NCBI GenBank assembly: GCA_013043295.1
Contig: JABDOO010000095.1
Location: forward strand, 1 to 9,448
Length of the DNA: 9,448 bases
Direction: 5' to 3'
From: Candidatus Nitrosopumilus sp.
Lineage (GTDB): Archaea > Thermoproteota > Nitrososphaeria > Nitrososphaerales > Nitrosopumilaceae
Shown here piece after piece: positions 1 to 6,730 of the stretch (positions within the stretch are counted from its first letter, which is position 1; every line of letters begins with the position of its first letter). The position numbers and the translations under genes are program-made. The notes beneath the pieces are model-generated. The model did not search any database and was not told the origin of the DNA. It saw nothing but the letters and a program-made list of their open reading frames with translations.

Positions 1-673
1 TTGTTTCAGGACGTAGTGTTGTAACTGGGAAAATAAATTCACCAAGCTTGAATTTGATCAAAAAGTTCTTCTCATCAATTTTAGGTTCTACATCACCCAT
101 TGTATCATGCTGTGATACAGGATTCTGATCTTTGGGACACCACCCAACTGGATGACTCCCTTGAATAATTTTTCCATTCTCTTTGAGTGTTGTAATTTGC
201 CATTCGATAAATTTTTGATAACCTGGAACTATAGTAGTGAATTCTCGCCTCCAATCAATGGAATAACCCATCTCTATCATGCCAGATTTAATCTCCTCAT
301 GAAAATAGTCTGCAATTTTAATTGGTTCTACAAATGTTTTGATTGCTTCTTCTGGAACATGATATACGTTTCTTAACCCATCGAGAATTTCTTTTTCTCC
401 TTTCTCAATCCTTTTTGCCATACCAAGTACGGGAGTACCAGTATAATGGAATCCCATTGGGAACAATACATTGTATCCTTGCATTCGATAAAACCTTGCA
501 TGAACATCAGCTAGTGTGTATGTTCTTCCATGTCCTATGTGTTGCGGAGAGTTTGGATACGGATACGCAACTGTGATGAATTTTTTTGGTTTCTCATTTG
601 GATTTGTCTCAAAGTCTTTTGATTCGGCCCATTTGTTTCTCCATTTGGTTTCTATCTCATTCCAGTTTATCAT
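1..673 (-). CDS. leuS: Leucyl-tRNA synthetase, archaeal type, N-terminal part (cut by window edge)
   Basis: This class Ia synthetase charges tRNA-Leu with leucine in the cytoplasm. I translated the reverse strand from the ATG at 673: 224 codons are visible and the gene continues beyond base 1. The HIGH signature stands at residues 45-48 (context PQHIGHGRTY), followed by the nucleotide-binding fold (LADVHARFYRMQGYNVLFPMG). The zinc-region segment GWCPKDQNPVSQHDT comes next, and near the edge TTLRPET marks the threonine-rich start of the CP1 editing domain that removes mischarged amino acids. The C-terminal KMSKS region and anticodon domain lie outside the window. The start lies only 4 bp after the alaS stop, with AGGA about 8 bp before the ATG, so leuS is probably cotranscribed with alaS. 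ValRS and IleRS share the fold, but the overall match is best to archaeal LeuRS. Confidence 0.93.
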   Translation of the reverse strand, partial: MINWNEIETKWRNKWAESKDFETNPNEKPKKFITVAYPYPNSPQHIGHGRTYTLADVHARFYRMQGYNVLFPMGFHYTGTPVLGMAKRIEKGEKEILDGLRNVYHVPEEAIKTFVEPIKIADYFHEEIKSGMIEMGYSIDWRREFTTIVPGYQKFIEWQITTLKENGKIIQGSHPVGWCPKDQNPVSQHDTMGDVEPKIDEKNFLIKFKLGEFIFPVTTLRPET

Positions 674-677
674 AGTA

Positions 678-3347
678 TTATCCTAAAATCATTGATTTTG
701 CTTTGGCTATTGCTTGCTCTTTTTTAGATGTGTCTTTTCCACCACCTTGAGCAAATTTAACATCACCTCCACCAGAGCCTCCTAATATTGAGGCTATCTC
801 CTTGGCAATCTCGCCTGAATTCACGCCTGATTGCTCTCCTGCATACACCATAACTCGAATTGTAGGCCCTGCCTCAAAGATTCCACAAAATGCAGCTGAA
901 CCATCTTTTGCAACTAGTTTCTTGCCAAAGTTTTGATGGAAATAATCATCATACCTCTCACTTGATGTAAAACACAATTTCCCATTTGTGCTGATTCCAT
1001 CAGATTCTACTGATTCTCCAGCTAGAACTTTATCTAGTAAAACTGGGATCTGCTCTCTTGCTTTTTGTTTATTTTCTTCTCGTTGTTTTTCTAACTTTTC
1101 TTTTGCAATTTTTTCTTGTTCTTGTTTTTTAGCTTCTTCTTCTTGGTCTTTTACATATTGGAATGCAGTTGCACCTGAGACAAACTCTATTCTAACTACG
1201 CCGTCTTGAATTCGTTTAGTCTTTGTAATTTTGATTAACTCAATGTCTCCAGTCTTTTTGACATGTGTTCCTCCACAAGCTTCAACATCTTTATCCTCAA
1301 TGGAAACAATTCTAACGGATTTTACCGGAACAACACCTCCCTGATAAATCCTAAACCCATACTTTTGTTCGGCAGTACCTCTATCGTAATAGTCAATGTT
1401 CACTGGATAGTTCTCCTTTACCATTTGGTTTGCTGCATCCTCAATTTCTTTAACTTGCTCATCAGTTAGTGAAGAGTGATGAGTAATGTCCAGTCTTGCA
1501 TGATCATCGTCTTTGAATGCAGAGTGCTGCCATACCCATGAACCCAAAACCCCTCTTGATGATGCATTAATGATGTGAGTACTAGTGTGGTTTTTGGTAA
1601 TGTTTGCACGTCTTGTCTCATCAACCTTACAAGAAACTATTTCGCCTTCCTTTGGTACTCCGCCTTCTAGCTTGTGAACGATAATGTTTGCATGTTTATC
1701 CACATTAACAACTTTGAATCCTGCAATACTGCCATAGTCTGGTTCTTGTCCTCCCCCTCTGGCATAAAATGAAGTTCTGTCTAGTATCACTTGATCATCA
1801 AATACCTTGATTACTTTGGCATCAAACTCCATTGGGTCATCTTTGTAGAATAATGTCTCAGTTTCAGGTAACTCTTCTAGTGGAAGTTCTGCAATTGCCT
1901 TTTTCTTTTCAGACTGGTGCAAATCAGATAGTTTAGAGTAAAATTGTGATGGAATCTCGCTAATTGCATCCACTTCTTTGAGATATTCAGGTGTAATACC
2001 ATCTGATTCGTACAATGTAATGAGTTCATCAACTGATGGAATGCCTTTCTCACGAATCTTTTCAGCTTTTTTCTTCATGTGGACTTTGGAATCCTCATAT
2101 CTTGATGATTCAAGTCGTAGTATCTTCTTGACATCCTCTCTCTTTTCATCAAGTTCAGGATAGGTGTCTTTGAGATAATCGATATGAGTATCAATTAGGT
2201 CATCAATGTCAAGTTTCAGATTTAGTCTTGTAATTGTCCCATTGATTCGTCGCAACATCATTCTAAGGTTATACCCGCCACCCACATTACTTGGTAAAGC
2301 ACCATCTGTAATTGCAAAGATTAGTGTCCTCAAATGATCAGCAATTAGATAAACTCCTTCAAGGGGTGTGATCATTTTGTTTAATTGGTCATCTGTGATT
2401 CCGGCATTTTTTACTGCAAGACGTCTGACCTGATTTAGATCATCATAGTGATCAATCTCTTTTGCAATCTCTGTAAAGTATTTCTTTAAGATTTCAGAAT
2501 CTGAATCAATTCCAATTTTTTCAAATAATTTTCCATTAACTGGCCCAAAGCAGCAGTCATATGCCGTAGGCGTTCCCATGGTAATCCATGCAAATCTCTC
2601 CAATCCTGCACCCATGTCTATTACTCTTTGATCAAGTGTGGTGTGTTTGCCTAGCTCCCCTTGAAATTCTGTAAATACTGCATTTCCAAGCTCCAATCCT
2701 CGAACAAAGTATTCTAGTGACGGACCAAAAGAGCCCCCTCCTGCCCAAACGTCTTCAACAAAGACGACTTCGTCTTTTTTAATTCCAAATTGGTTTGTCA
2801 ATAATCTAAAGTCTAAATCAACACATTCATCTTTCCAGTATCCTCCTAAATCTGGAACACTGTGTTGTCCTATCATGCAAAAGCTTGAAAAGTGTCGTCC
2901 TGTAACTCCGACGTTTTCTAAATCTTTGAAACGTAGACAAGTCTGTGGAACAACTAGAGGGTTTGCAGGAAATTCGAAAACAACTTTACTTCCCATCACT
3001 CTTTGAAAATCAACAACTGATGCAATTGTAAAAAACAGATCATCTCGCCATCTGCAAACAACAGGGTAACGACTAACAGATGTGTGGTTGTTTTTTACAA
3101 AAAATTCTTCAACCTGCTTCCATGCTTGAGTGTAATCAAATCTTTTACTGGTCGGAGGCTCGCCGATGAATGAATACGTATCAGTTCCATCATCAGGACA
3201 CAGATTTCTATCTGCATTTAGAGTCCAAAAGAATCTGCCACATTTGGCACATGACTTTCTTACAAATCCCTGCTCTTGAAATAATTTGACATTATAGTAT
3301 TTCTCAGGATCTGCTGAAAATTCTTTTAGAATCTCTTTTTTATCCAA
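678..3347 (-). CDS. alaS: Alanyl-tRNA synthetase, archaeal type, full length
   Basis: This class II synthetase attaches alanine to tRNA-Ala and clears Ser- and Gly-tRNA-Ala. The 889 residues are normal for the archaeal form. An N-terminal archaeal extension holds CAKC (33-36) plus C50, a possible metal site. The catalytic domain follows, with GSFGPSLEYF (205-214) and motif 3 GAGLERFAW (246-254). The editing domain has SFYARGGGQEPD (526-537), the HTSTH metal site (587-591) and CGGTH (691-695), so both halves of the proofreading zinc site are intact. A charged coiled coil (about 733-765) leads to the C-Ala domain with its glycine-rich end (855-870). The start is a TTG at 3347: an in-frame TAA lies about 10 codons upstream with no ATG or GTG between. 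It is the first gene of an alaS-leuS unit, and a TATA-like stretch lies about 25 bp upstream. Confidence 0.97.
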   Translation of the reverse strand: MDKKEILKEFSADPEKYYNVKLFQEQGFVRKSCAKCGRFFWTLNADRNLCPDDGTDTYSFIGEPPTSKRFDYTQAWKQVEEFFVKNNHTSVSRYPVVCRWRDDLFFTIASVVDFQRVMGSKVVFEFPANPLVVPQTCLRFKDLENVGVTGRHFSSFCMIGQHSVPDLGGYWKDECVDLDFRLLTNQFGIKKDEVVFVEDVWAGGGSFGPSLEYFVRGLELGNAVFTEFQGELGKHTTLDQRVIDMGAGLERFAWITMGTPTAYDCCFGPVNGKLFEKIGIDSDSEILKKYFTEIAKEIDHYDDLNQVRRLAVKNAGITDDQLNKMITPLEGVYLIADHLRTLIFAITDGALPSNVGGGYNLRMMLRRINGTITRLNLKLDIDDLIDTHIDYLKDTYPELDEKREDVKKILRLESSRYEDSKVHMKKKAEKIREKGIPSVDELITLYESDGITPEYLKEVDAISEIPSQFYSKLSDLHQSEKKKAIAELPLEELPETETLFYKDDPMEFDAKVIKVFDDQVILDRTSFYARGGGQEPDYGSIAGFKVVNVDKHANIIVHKLEGGVPKEGEIVSCKVDETRRANITKNHTSTHIINASSRGVLGSWVWQHSAFKDDDHARLDITHHSSLTDEQVKEIEDAANQMVKENYPVNIDYYDRGTAEQKYGFRIYQGGVVPVKSVRIVSIEDKDVEACGGTHVKKTGDIELIKITKTKRIQDGVVRIEFVSGATAFQYVKDQEEEAKKQEQEKIAKEKLEKQREENKQKAREQIPVLLDKVLAGESVESDGISTNGKLCFTSSERYDDYFHQNFGKKLVAKDGSAAFCGIFEAGPTIRVMVYAGEQSGVNSGEIAKEIASILGGSGGGDVKFAQGGGKDTSKKEQAIAKAKSMILG

Positions 3348-3365
3348 CGATGAGGCTGCTCCATT

Positions 3366-3405
3366 CCAATATTAAGAATTGTCGATTAATAATACATTAA
3401 ATACA
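3366..3405. promoter_or_regulatory. Divergent archaeal promoters for alaS (minus) and the 169-residue gene (plus)
   Basis: The 78-bp spacer holds two TATA-like elements facing outward. For alaS, the minus-strand TTAATATT (about 3368-3375) is centred some 25 bp before the TTG start. For the plus-strand gene, TTAAATAC (3398-3405) is centred about 25 bp before the ATG at 3426. Archaeal transcription starts about 25 bp from the TATA centre, so both transcripts would begin at or next to their start codons. No Shine-Dalgarno sequence precedes either start. The assignment is by pattern and spacing only. Confidence 0.5.
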
Positions 3406-3425
3406 CTACGTGATTTAGTCTATCC

Positions 3426-3935
3426 ATGTTTGGTAAGAAACCCAAGTTGAAAGAAGGCACTCATATTTTCTCAGTTAAAAAAAATGGTGAATTTAATGAC
3501 TTTATCTTTGGTGTAGTAACTGGTGTTGATGGAAGAAGAGTAGGAGTTAATGGTGTAATTGTAAACCCTGTTGGACTCAAAAACAAGATTGCTCAAGAAA
3601 AAACAGGTGAGCGTTCAAGAGAAATTTTAGAAAATCCAAACCCTGACAATATTGTTCTGGCTTTGGTACATAGAGTTGAACATGAAAATTATGCAGCAGA
3701 ACTAGATCTTGATAAAGACAAATGTGATATTGTTCCCCCCAAAGTCTATGCAATGCTAGATGGATGGATTCGAGAGTCATTACCAGAATTCTTCAATGCC
3801 GTACTATCACTACCAGAAGGTTCTGAAAGAGATGAGGCAAAACGAGTTCTACGACAGAGAAAGGATTCTTTGTCTGATCCAAATCTGAAAAGAACTGTAT
3901 ATGCTGTATGTCGAAGTCTGAAAATTCTGAATTAA
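3426..3935 (+). CDS. Unrecognised 169-residue soluble protein
   Basis: I do not recognise this protein. It begins with a basic patch (MFGKKPKLKEG) and then a beta-rich stretch with repeated glycine-valine turns (FGVVTGVDGRRVGVNGVIVNPVG, about 29-50, quoted in part) that looks like a small barrel or hairpin domain. The second half is helical and charged (about 95-165), ending in a basic segment with RQRKDSL and a lone cysteine near the C-terminus (VCRSLKILN). No signal peptide, membrane segment or catalytic motif is visible. The ATG has a TATA-like box about 25 bp before it. It is divergent from alaS and lies 58 bp before rpl12 with no obvious T-rich stop between, so read-through into rpl12 is possible. 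A translation-linked or nucleic-acid-binding role would be a guess from neighbours and charge only. Codon use looks like its neighbours. Confidence 0.85.
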   Translation: MFGKKPKLKEGTHIFSVKKNGEFNDFIFGVVTGVDGRRVGVNGVIVNPVGLKNKIAQEKTGERSREILENPNPDNIVLALVHRVEHENYAAELDLDKDKCDIVPPKVYAMLDGWIRESLPEFFNAVLSLPEGSERDEAKRVLRQRKDSLSDPNLKRTVYAVCRSLKILN

Positions 3936-3960
3936 GATTTCAGGCGTGATATCTCCATAG

Positions 3961-3970
3961 TTTTATATTA
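3961..3970 (+). promoter_or_regulatory. TATA box of rpl12
   Basis: TTTTATATTA is the strongest TATA-like sequence in this spacer, centred about 28 bp before the rpl12 ATG at 3994. The spacing predicts a transcript with few or no leader bases. No ribosome-binding sequence is seen before the ATG, which agrees with that reading. Confidence 0.6.
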
Positions 3971-3993
3971 TGCCCTAAGAAAATCTCGATACA

Positions 3994-4302
3994 ATGGAAT
4001 ATGTTTACGCTGCTTTACTTCTTCACAAACTAGACAAAGAAGTTAACGAGGCAAACCTCACATCAGTTGTCAAAGCATCTGGTGCTGACGTTAATGAAGC
4101 CCAAGTTAAATCTCTAGTTGCAGCCTTAGCCGATGTCAATATCGATGAGGCAGTTAAAGCCGCACCTGTAGCAGTTGCAGCAGCCGCACCAGCAGCCGAT
4201 GCACCAGCAGCAGCAGGTGGTGAAGCAAAAGAGGAGAAGAAGAAAGAAGAACCTAAAAACGAAGAAGCAGCCATGGAAGGATTGTCTTCCTTATTTGGCT
4301 AA
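3994..4302 (+). CDS. rpl12: Large-subunit ribosomal protein L12 (archaeal P1/P2-like stalk protein)
   Basis: L12 dimers sit on L10 and form the flexible stalk that recruits translational GTPases. The 102 residues show the usual archaeal order: a helical dimerisation domain (1-55, MEYVYAALLLHKLDKEVNEA), an Ala/Pro-rich hinge (56-75), a Lys/Glu-rich segment (78-93) and the factor-binding end EGLSSLFG (95-102), where many archaea have GLGALFG. It has its own TATA box and a T-rich stretch just after the stop, so it looks like a single-gene unit. In many archaea this gene directly follows rpl10; here rpl10 lies about 1.6 kb away on the other strand. Codon use is rich in GCA and GCC, as expected for a highly expressed alanine-rich protein. 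Confidence 0.96.
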   Translation: MEYVYAALLLHKLDKEVNEANLTSVVKASGADVNEAQVKSLVAALADVNIDEAVKAAPVAVAAAAPAADAPAAAGGEAKEEKKKEEPKNEEAAMEGLSSLFG

Positions 4303-4306
4303 GCAA

Positions 4307-4346
4307 CTTTTCTTTTACAAATTTAATTTTGATCTTTATTTTTGTT
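4307..4346 (+). terminator. T-rich terminator of rpl12
   Basis: Four runs of four or five T follow the rpl12 stop, separated by a few bases (CTTTTCTTTTAC, AATTTTG, TATTTTTG). Archaeal RNA polymerase ends transcription at such U-tracts without needing a hairpin, and I see no stem here. A strong stop would suit a highly expressed ribosomal gene followed by an unrelated membrane-protein gene. Confidence 0.55.
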
Positions 4347-4381
4347 AATCTTAATTACTTCTAGCTCACAGTTTGTATTGA

Positions 4382-5014
4382 TTGGTTGATTTCTCTTTTC
4401 CAATAGATGGTTTCATTAGTATTCTCGATTATTTGGGTACGATAGCTTTTGCAGTAACTGGAGCTTCAAAGGCAATTGCACACAAGGCAGATATTTTTGG
4501 AATTATAGTACTAGCTACCGTAGTTGGCGTAGGTGGGGGAGTAACACGTGATGTAATATTTGGTAGATTTCCAACTGCATTTTCAGATCCAATCTATGTT
4601 GGTCTTACTGTTACAGTTGGAATTGTTATGTTCTTTTTGTTTGCAAAATTCAAAAAACAGATGACAGTATGGTTAGTTTTTGATGCAGTCGGATTGGGTG
4701 TATTCTCAATATTGGGTGCATCGATAGCCTATCAGGTTGTAGGATTGGAGTTTCTTCCAATGTTGTTTGGTGGAATGATAACTGCTATTGGTGGCGGTAT
4801 ACTAAGGGATGTCTTTGTTAGAGAGATTCCGATTGTATTTGTAAAAGAAGTGTATGCCATTGCAAGTATTATTGGAATTGTGTCATTTTATGCAATACTA
4901 TCATCTGGAGTTGATATACAGATAGCATCAGTAATTGGAATCATTGTAGGAACTGGAATTAGATTGCTTGCAATGAAGTATAATTGGAATTTGCCCAAAG
5001 TTAGAGAAATTTAA
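4382..5014 (+). CDS. TRIC/UPF0126-family membrane protein (probable monovalent cation channel)
   Basis: The 210 residues form two homologous halves, each with about three membrane helices. The halves carry matching signatures GGGVTRDVIFGRFP (51-64) and GGGILRDVFVREIP (137-150), diagnostic of the UPF0126/YicG family. Characterised members are prokaryotic relatives of TRIC potassium channels (structures exist from Sulfolobus and Colwellia); older annotations call the domain a glycine transporter. Each half also has the preceding Gly/Ala-rich helix (GTIAFAVTGASKA at 19-31, GLGVFSILGASIA at 104-116). It should lie in the cytoplasmic membrane. The start is a TTG at 4382: an in-frame TGA directly precedes it, and the nearby ATG at 4407 is out of frame. 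TTAATTAC (4351-4358) is a TATA-like box about 28 bp upstream. No clear T-rich stop follows, so the repeat-protein gene 54 bp on may be partly cotranscribed. The cation specificity is from family knowledge. Confidence 0.9.
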   Translation: MVDFSFPIDGFISILDYLGTIAFAVTGASKAIAHKADIFGIIVLATVVGVGGGVTRDVIFGRFPTAFSDPIYVGLTVTVGIVMFFLFAKFKKQMTVWLVFDAVGLGVFSILGASIAYQVVGLEFLPMLFGGMITAIGGGILRDVFVREIPIVFVKEVYAIASIIGIVSFYAILSSGVDIQIASVIGIIVGTGIRLLAMKYNWNLPKVREI

Positions 5015-5068
5015 GTTTGCATTAAGATGTGAAAACGCTTATCTGAATTGAGTTCATGAAATTCTGTA

Positions 5069-5821
5069 ATGGGCCTATTTGATAGATTTAGTCATACATA
5101 TGACAAGCATGGATATGATCTAGATGGTTATGACAAAAATGGATATGACAAAAAGGGATACGACAAAAATGGGTTTGGTAGGGATGGATATGACAAAAAT
5201 GGATATGATAAAAAGGGATACAACAAAAAAGGATTTAACAAAAAAGGATACGACAAAAAAGGTTACGACAAAAAAGGATACAAAGACGGGTATGATGAAG
5301 ATGGATTTGATTTCAAGGGTTACAATAAAGATGGATTTAACAAAAATGGGTATGACAAAAAAGGGTATGACAAAGATGGGTATGATAATCGGGGTTTTTC
5401 TTTAGATGGTATTCATATCGATACACAAATTGCTTTTGATAAAGATGGATTTAACAAAAAAGGATATGACAAAAATGGGTTTAACAAAATTGGTTATGAT
5501 AAAAATGGATACGATAAAGATGGATTTAACAAAAATGGGTTTAACAAAGATGGGTATGACCTAGAGGGGTATGACAAAAATGGTTACGACAAAAATGGAT
5601 ATGGTAAGGATGGATATGATGAAAATGGATTTGATAGCAATGGGTATGACAAAAATGGTTACGACAAAAATGGGTATGATTTAGACGGATATGATGAAAA
5701 TGGGTTTGATAGTAACGGGTATGATAAACTAGGATATGATCACCTAGGTTTTGACAAAGAAGGATACAACCAGGAAGGCTATAACAAATTCAATAAAAAG
5801 AAAAACGTAGACAGTGATTAA
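5069..5821 (+). CDS. Low-complexity protein of about 45 Gly-Tyr/Phe-Asp/Asn-Lys-x pentads
   Basis: Function unknown. After a 14-residue head (MGLFDRFSHTYDKH), residues 15-113 hold 20 pentads of the form G-[YF]-[DN]-[K/x]-[N/D/K/x]. Residues 114-126 are a short break (GIHIDTQIAFDKD), residues 127-241 hold 23 more pentads, and a basic-acidic tail NKKKNVDSD ends the protein. The break reads as two decayed pentads (GIHID, AFDKD) around a three-residue insert, and one pentad (GYKD, residues 70-73) has lost one residue without a frameshift. There is no signal peptide, membrane helix or cysteine. D-x-[DN]-G recurs throughout, which resembles the core of calcium-binding loops, but a full EF-hand or RTX pattern is absent. 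It is not the A(D/N)Lxx pentapeptide-repeat family. A regular aromatic every five residues with charged spacers could also give a disordered, self-associating protein. It has an ATG start with a weak TATA-like GCTTATCT about 28 bp upstream, and converges on rpl10. Confidence 0.88.
   Translation: MGLFDRFSHTYDKHGYDLDGYDKNGYDKKGYDKNGFGRDGYDKNGYDKKGYNKKGFNKKGYDKKGYDKKGYKDGYDEDGFDFKGYNKDGFNKNGYDKKGYDKDGYDNRGFSLDGIHIDTQIAFDKDGFNKKGYDKNGFNKIGYDKNGYDKDGFNKNGFNKDGYDLEGYDKNGYDKNGYGKDGYDENGFDSNGYDKNGYDKNGYDLDGYDENGFDSNGYDKLGYDHLGFDKEGYNQEGYNKFNKKKNVDSD
5111..5791 (+). repeat. Tandem 15-bp coding repeat, 43 clear units with one break
   Basis: The consensus unit is GGATATGACAAAAAT with third-base variation, in frame throughout. 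One unit is 12 bp (5276-5287), and the array is interrupted by 39 bp at 5408-5446. The unit varies mainly at Gly third bases (GGA/GGG/GGT), TAT/TAC/TTT, GAC/GAT/AAC and the last codon. Near-identity extends over several units in places, which indicates duplication of blocks and not only single-unit slippage. Units 2-4 (5126-5170) and 6-8 (5186-5230) differ at 4 of 45 bases by my count. Confidence 0.95.
5567..5716 (+). repeat. Two 75-bp higher-order repeats (five pentads each)
   Basis: Bases 5567-5641 and 5642-5716 align without gaps. The first 32 bases are identical, and I count 66 of 75 matches overall. At protein level (residues 167-191 and 192-216) only the third pentad differs (GYGKD against GYDLD). 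A third, more diverged continuation begins at 5717. This indicates a recent in-frame duplication of a five-unit block. Confidence 0.85.
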
Positions 5822-5863
5822 ACAAAATTATGTTTAATTCTTAATTGAAATGTATTTTAGAAA
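5822..5863. terminator. AT-rich bidirectional termination region between convergent genes
   Basis: The 42 bp between the stops of the repeat-protein gene and rpl10 are almost all A and T, with short T-runs on both strands (GTTTAATTC and GTATTTTAG on plus; TTTCTAAAA and CATTTC on minus). No hairpin is evident. The region is short for two archaeal U-tract terminators, so each transcript may end inside the opposite gene: the minus strand has longer T-runs within the end of the repeat gene (about 5797-5808). Confidence 0.4.
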
Positions 5864-6730
5864 TTATGCTGGGGTGTAATCTTTGGCTTGGCCAGCTACT
5901 GCTCTAGCTTGAGCGTCTGCCTTTTGCAAGATTTGTTCTTTTGTCTCATCAGTCATAAATCCTGATTCTACTGACAAAGAGCGAGCATATCCTGATGCCT
6001 TGCCAAGAATTTGTGAGATATTCTCTGGAGTAACATATGCTGCCTCGATGGACAATGATACTGCTTCTTGGTGTGCTTGTGCAAATTGGTCTCTGACTTT
6101 ATCAACATCGATTACCATTTCTGCTTCTGCATACTTTAGACCATCTTCTAATGCTGAGTAAAGTGAAATTCCAGCTTCGACTGGTTTGATATCTAATTTG
6201 CCTAAGATTGATGCTAATTTTTCATTAATTGCCTCACCTTTCTTTACTGGTGTACTGTCTTTTGCAATCCAAATTGTTCCTTGATCAATTTTAGTTGGAA
6301 TTCCAGCTTCTTTGAATTCTGTAAGCATTGGTCCTGGAGCAATTCCTGTGTTCTTTGCAGGTACAACAATATCGATACTTGCAATATCTCCGCCTCTTGC
6401 TGCCATCATGATTTTGTTTTTGGCAAGAAGAACGTTTAGCTTGAATGGTGACATGTTTGTAAATAAGAACATAATTTGGCCTTTGAGTTCGCCAATCATA
6501 TCTTTGATTCCTGGAACGTCCAATGACTCTAATGCTTTAGCTGCAACCTTGTCTTTTACACAGACAAACTCTACTTCGCCTTTGAGTGTTTTTCTTAATG
6601 GCAAGATTTGAGTTGAACGAACTTTTCTCATTTGAATAATGGAGACGACCTTGTATTTTTTTGGCATCTCTTGGAGTTGCTGATACATTTGTGATTTTCT
6701 TTTAGGATAAGCTGTTCTATTTTCATGCAT
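5864..6730 (-). CDS. rpl10: Large-subunit ribosomal protein L10 (archaeal P0), without acidic tail
   Basis: L10 binds 23S rRNA beside L11 and carries the L12 dimers on its C-terminal helix. The 288 residues show the archaeal L10 core (RRNA-binding domain about 1-105, with NRTAYPKRKSQMYQQL near the start), the archaeal/eukaryotic insertion domain (about 110-185, APGPMLTEFKEAGIPTKI) and a helical L12-binding region (about 215-288). The protein stops at QAKDYTPA. Many archaeal and eukaryotic P0 proteins continue with an Ala/Glu/Lys-rich hinge and a GLGALFG-like end shared with L12; that piece is absent. Sequence after the stop gives no sign of a frameshifted tail. The start ATG at 6730 overlaps the rpl1 stop (ATGCATGA), which implies translational coupling. 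A purine-rich GAGGTCAAGAAGAAG precedes it. Confidence 0.95.
   Translation of the reverse strand: MHENRTAYPKRKSQMYQQLQEMPKKYKVVSIIQMRKVRSTQILPLRKTLKGEVEFVCVKDKVAAKALESLDVPGIKDMIGELKGQIMFLFTNMSPFKLNVLLAKNKIMMAARGGDIASIDIVVPAKNTGIAPGPMLTEFKEAGIPTKIDQGTIWIAKDSTPVKKGEAINEKLASILGKLDIKPVEAGISLYSALEDGLKYAEAEMVIDVDKVRDQFAQAHQEAVSLSIEAAYVTPENISQILGKASGYARSLSVESGFMTDETKEQILQKADAQARAVAGQAKDYTPA

Noticed and set aside
152..576. Two short plus-strand frames opposite leuS
   Set aside because: The minus strand encodes LeuRS with HIGH and TTLRPET motifs continuously through this stretch.
988..2163. Three short plus-strand frames opposite alaS
   Set aside because: They are Ser/Phe-rich complements of the Lys/Glu-rich AlaRS coding strand, and AlaRS is unambiguous.
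3936..3993. Small RNA or hairpin between the 169-residue gene and rpl12
   Set aside because: I see only a TATA-like box and no stable stem or known RNA motif.
4023..4274. 83-residue minus-strand reading frame opposite rpl12
   Set aside because: It is an Ala/Ser-rich mirror of the GC-rich Ala/Glu/Lys codons of rpl12, with no promoter or family resemblance.
5276..5287. Frameshift or assembly error at the short repeat unit
   Set aside because: The unit is exactly one codon shorter (GYKD) and the same pentad pattern resumes in the same frame.
5111..5791. CRISPR-like array of short repeats
   Set aside because: The 15-bp units abut with no unique spacers and are in frame inside an open reading frame, so this is a coding tandem repeat.
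5069..5821. Membership of the classical pentapeptide-repeat, MORN or RTX families
   Set aside because: The units lack the A(D/N)Lxx pattern, the longer MORN unit and the GGxGxDxxx nonapeptide; only the period of five or the Gly/Asp content is similar.
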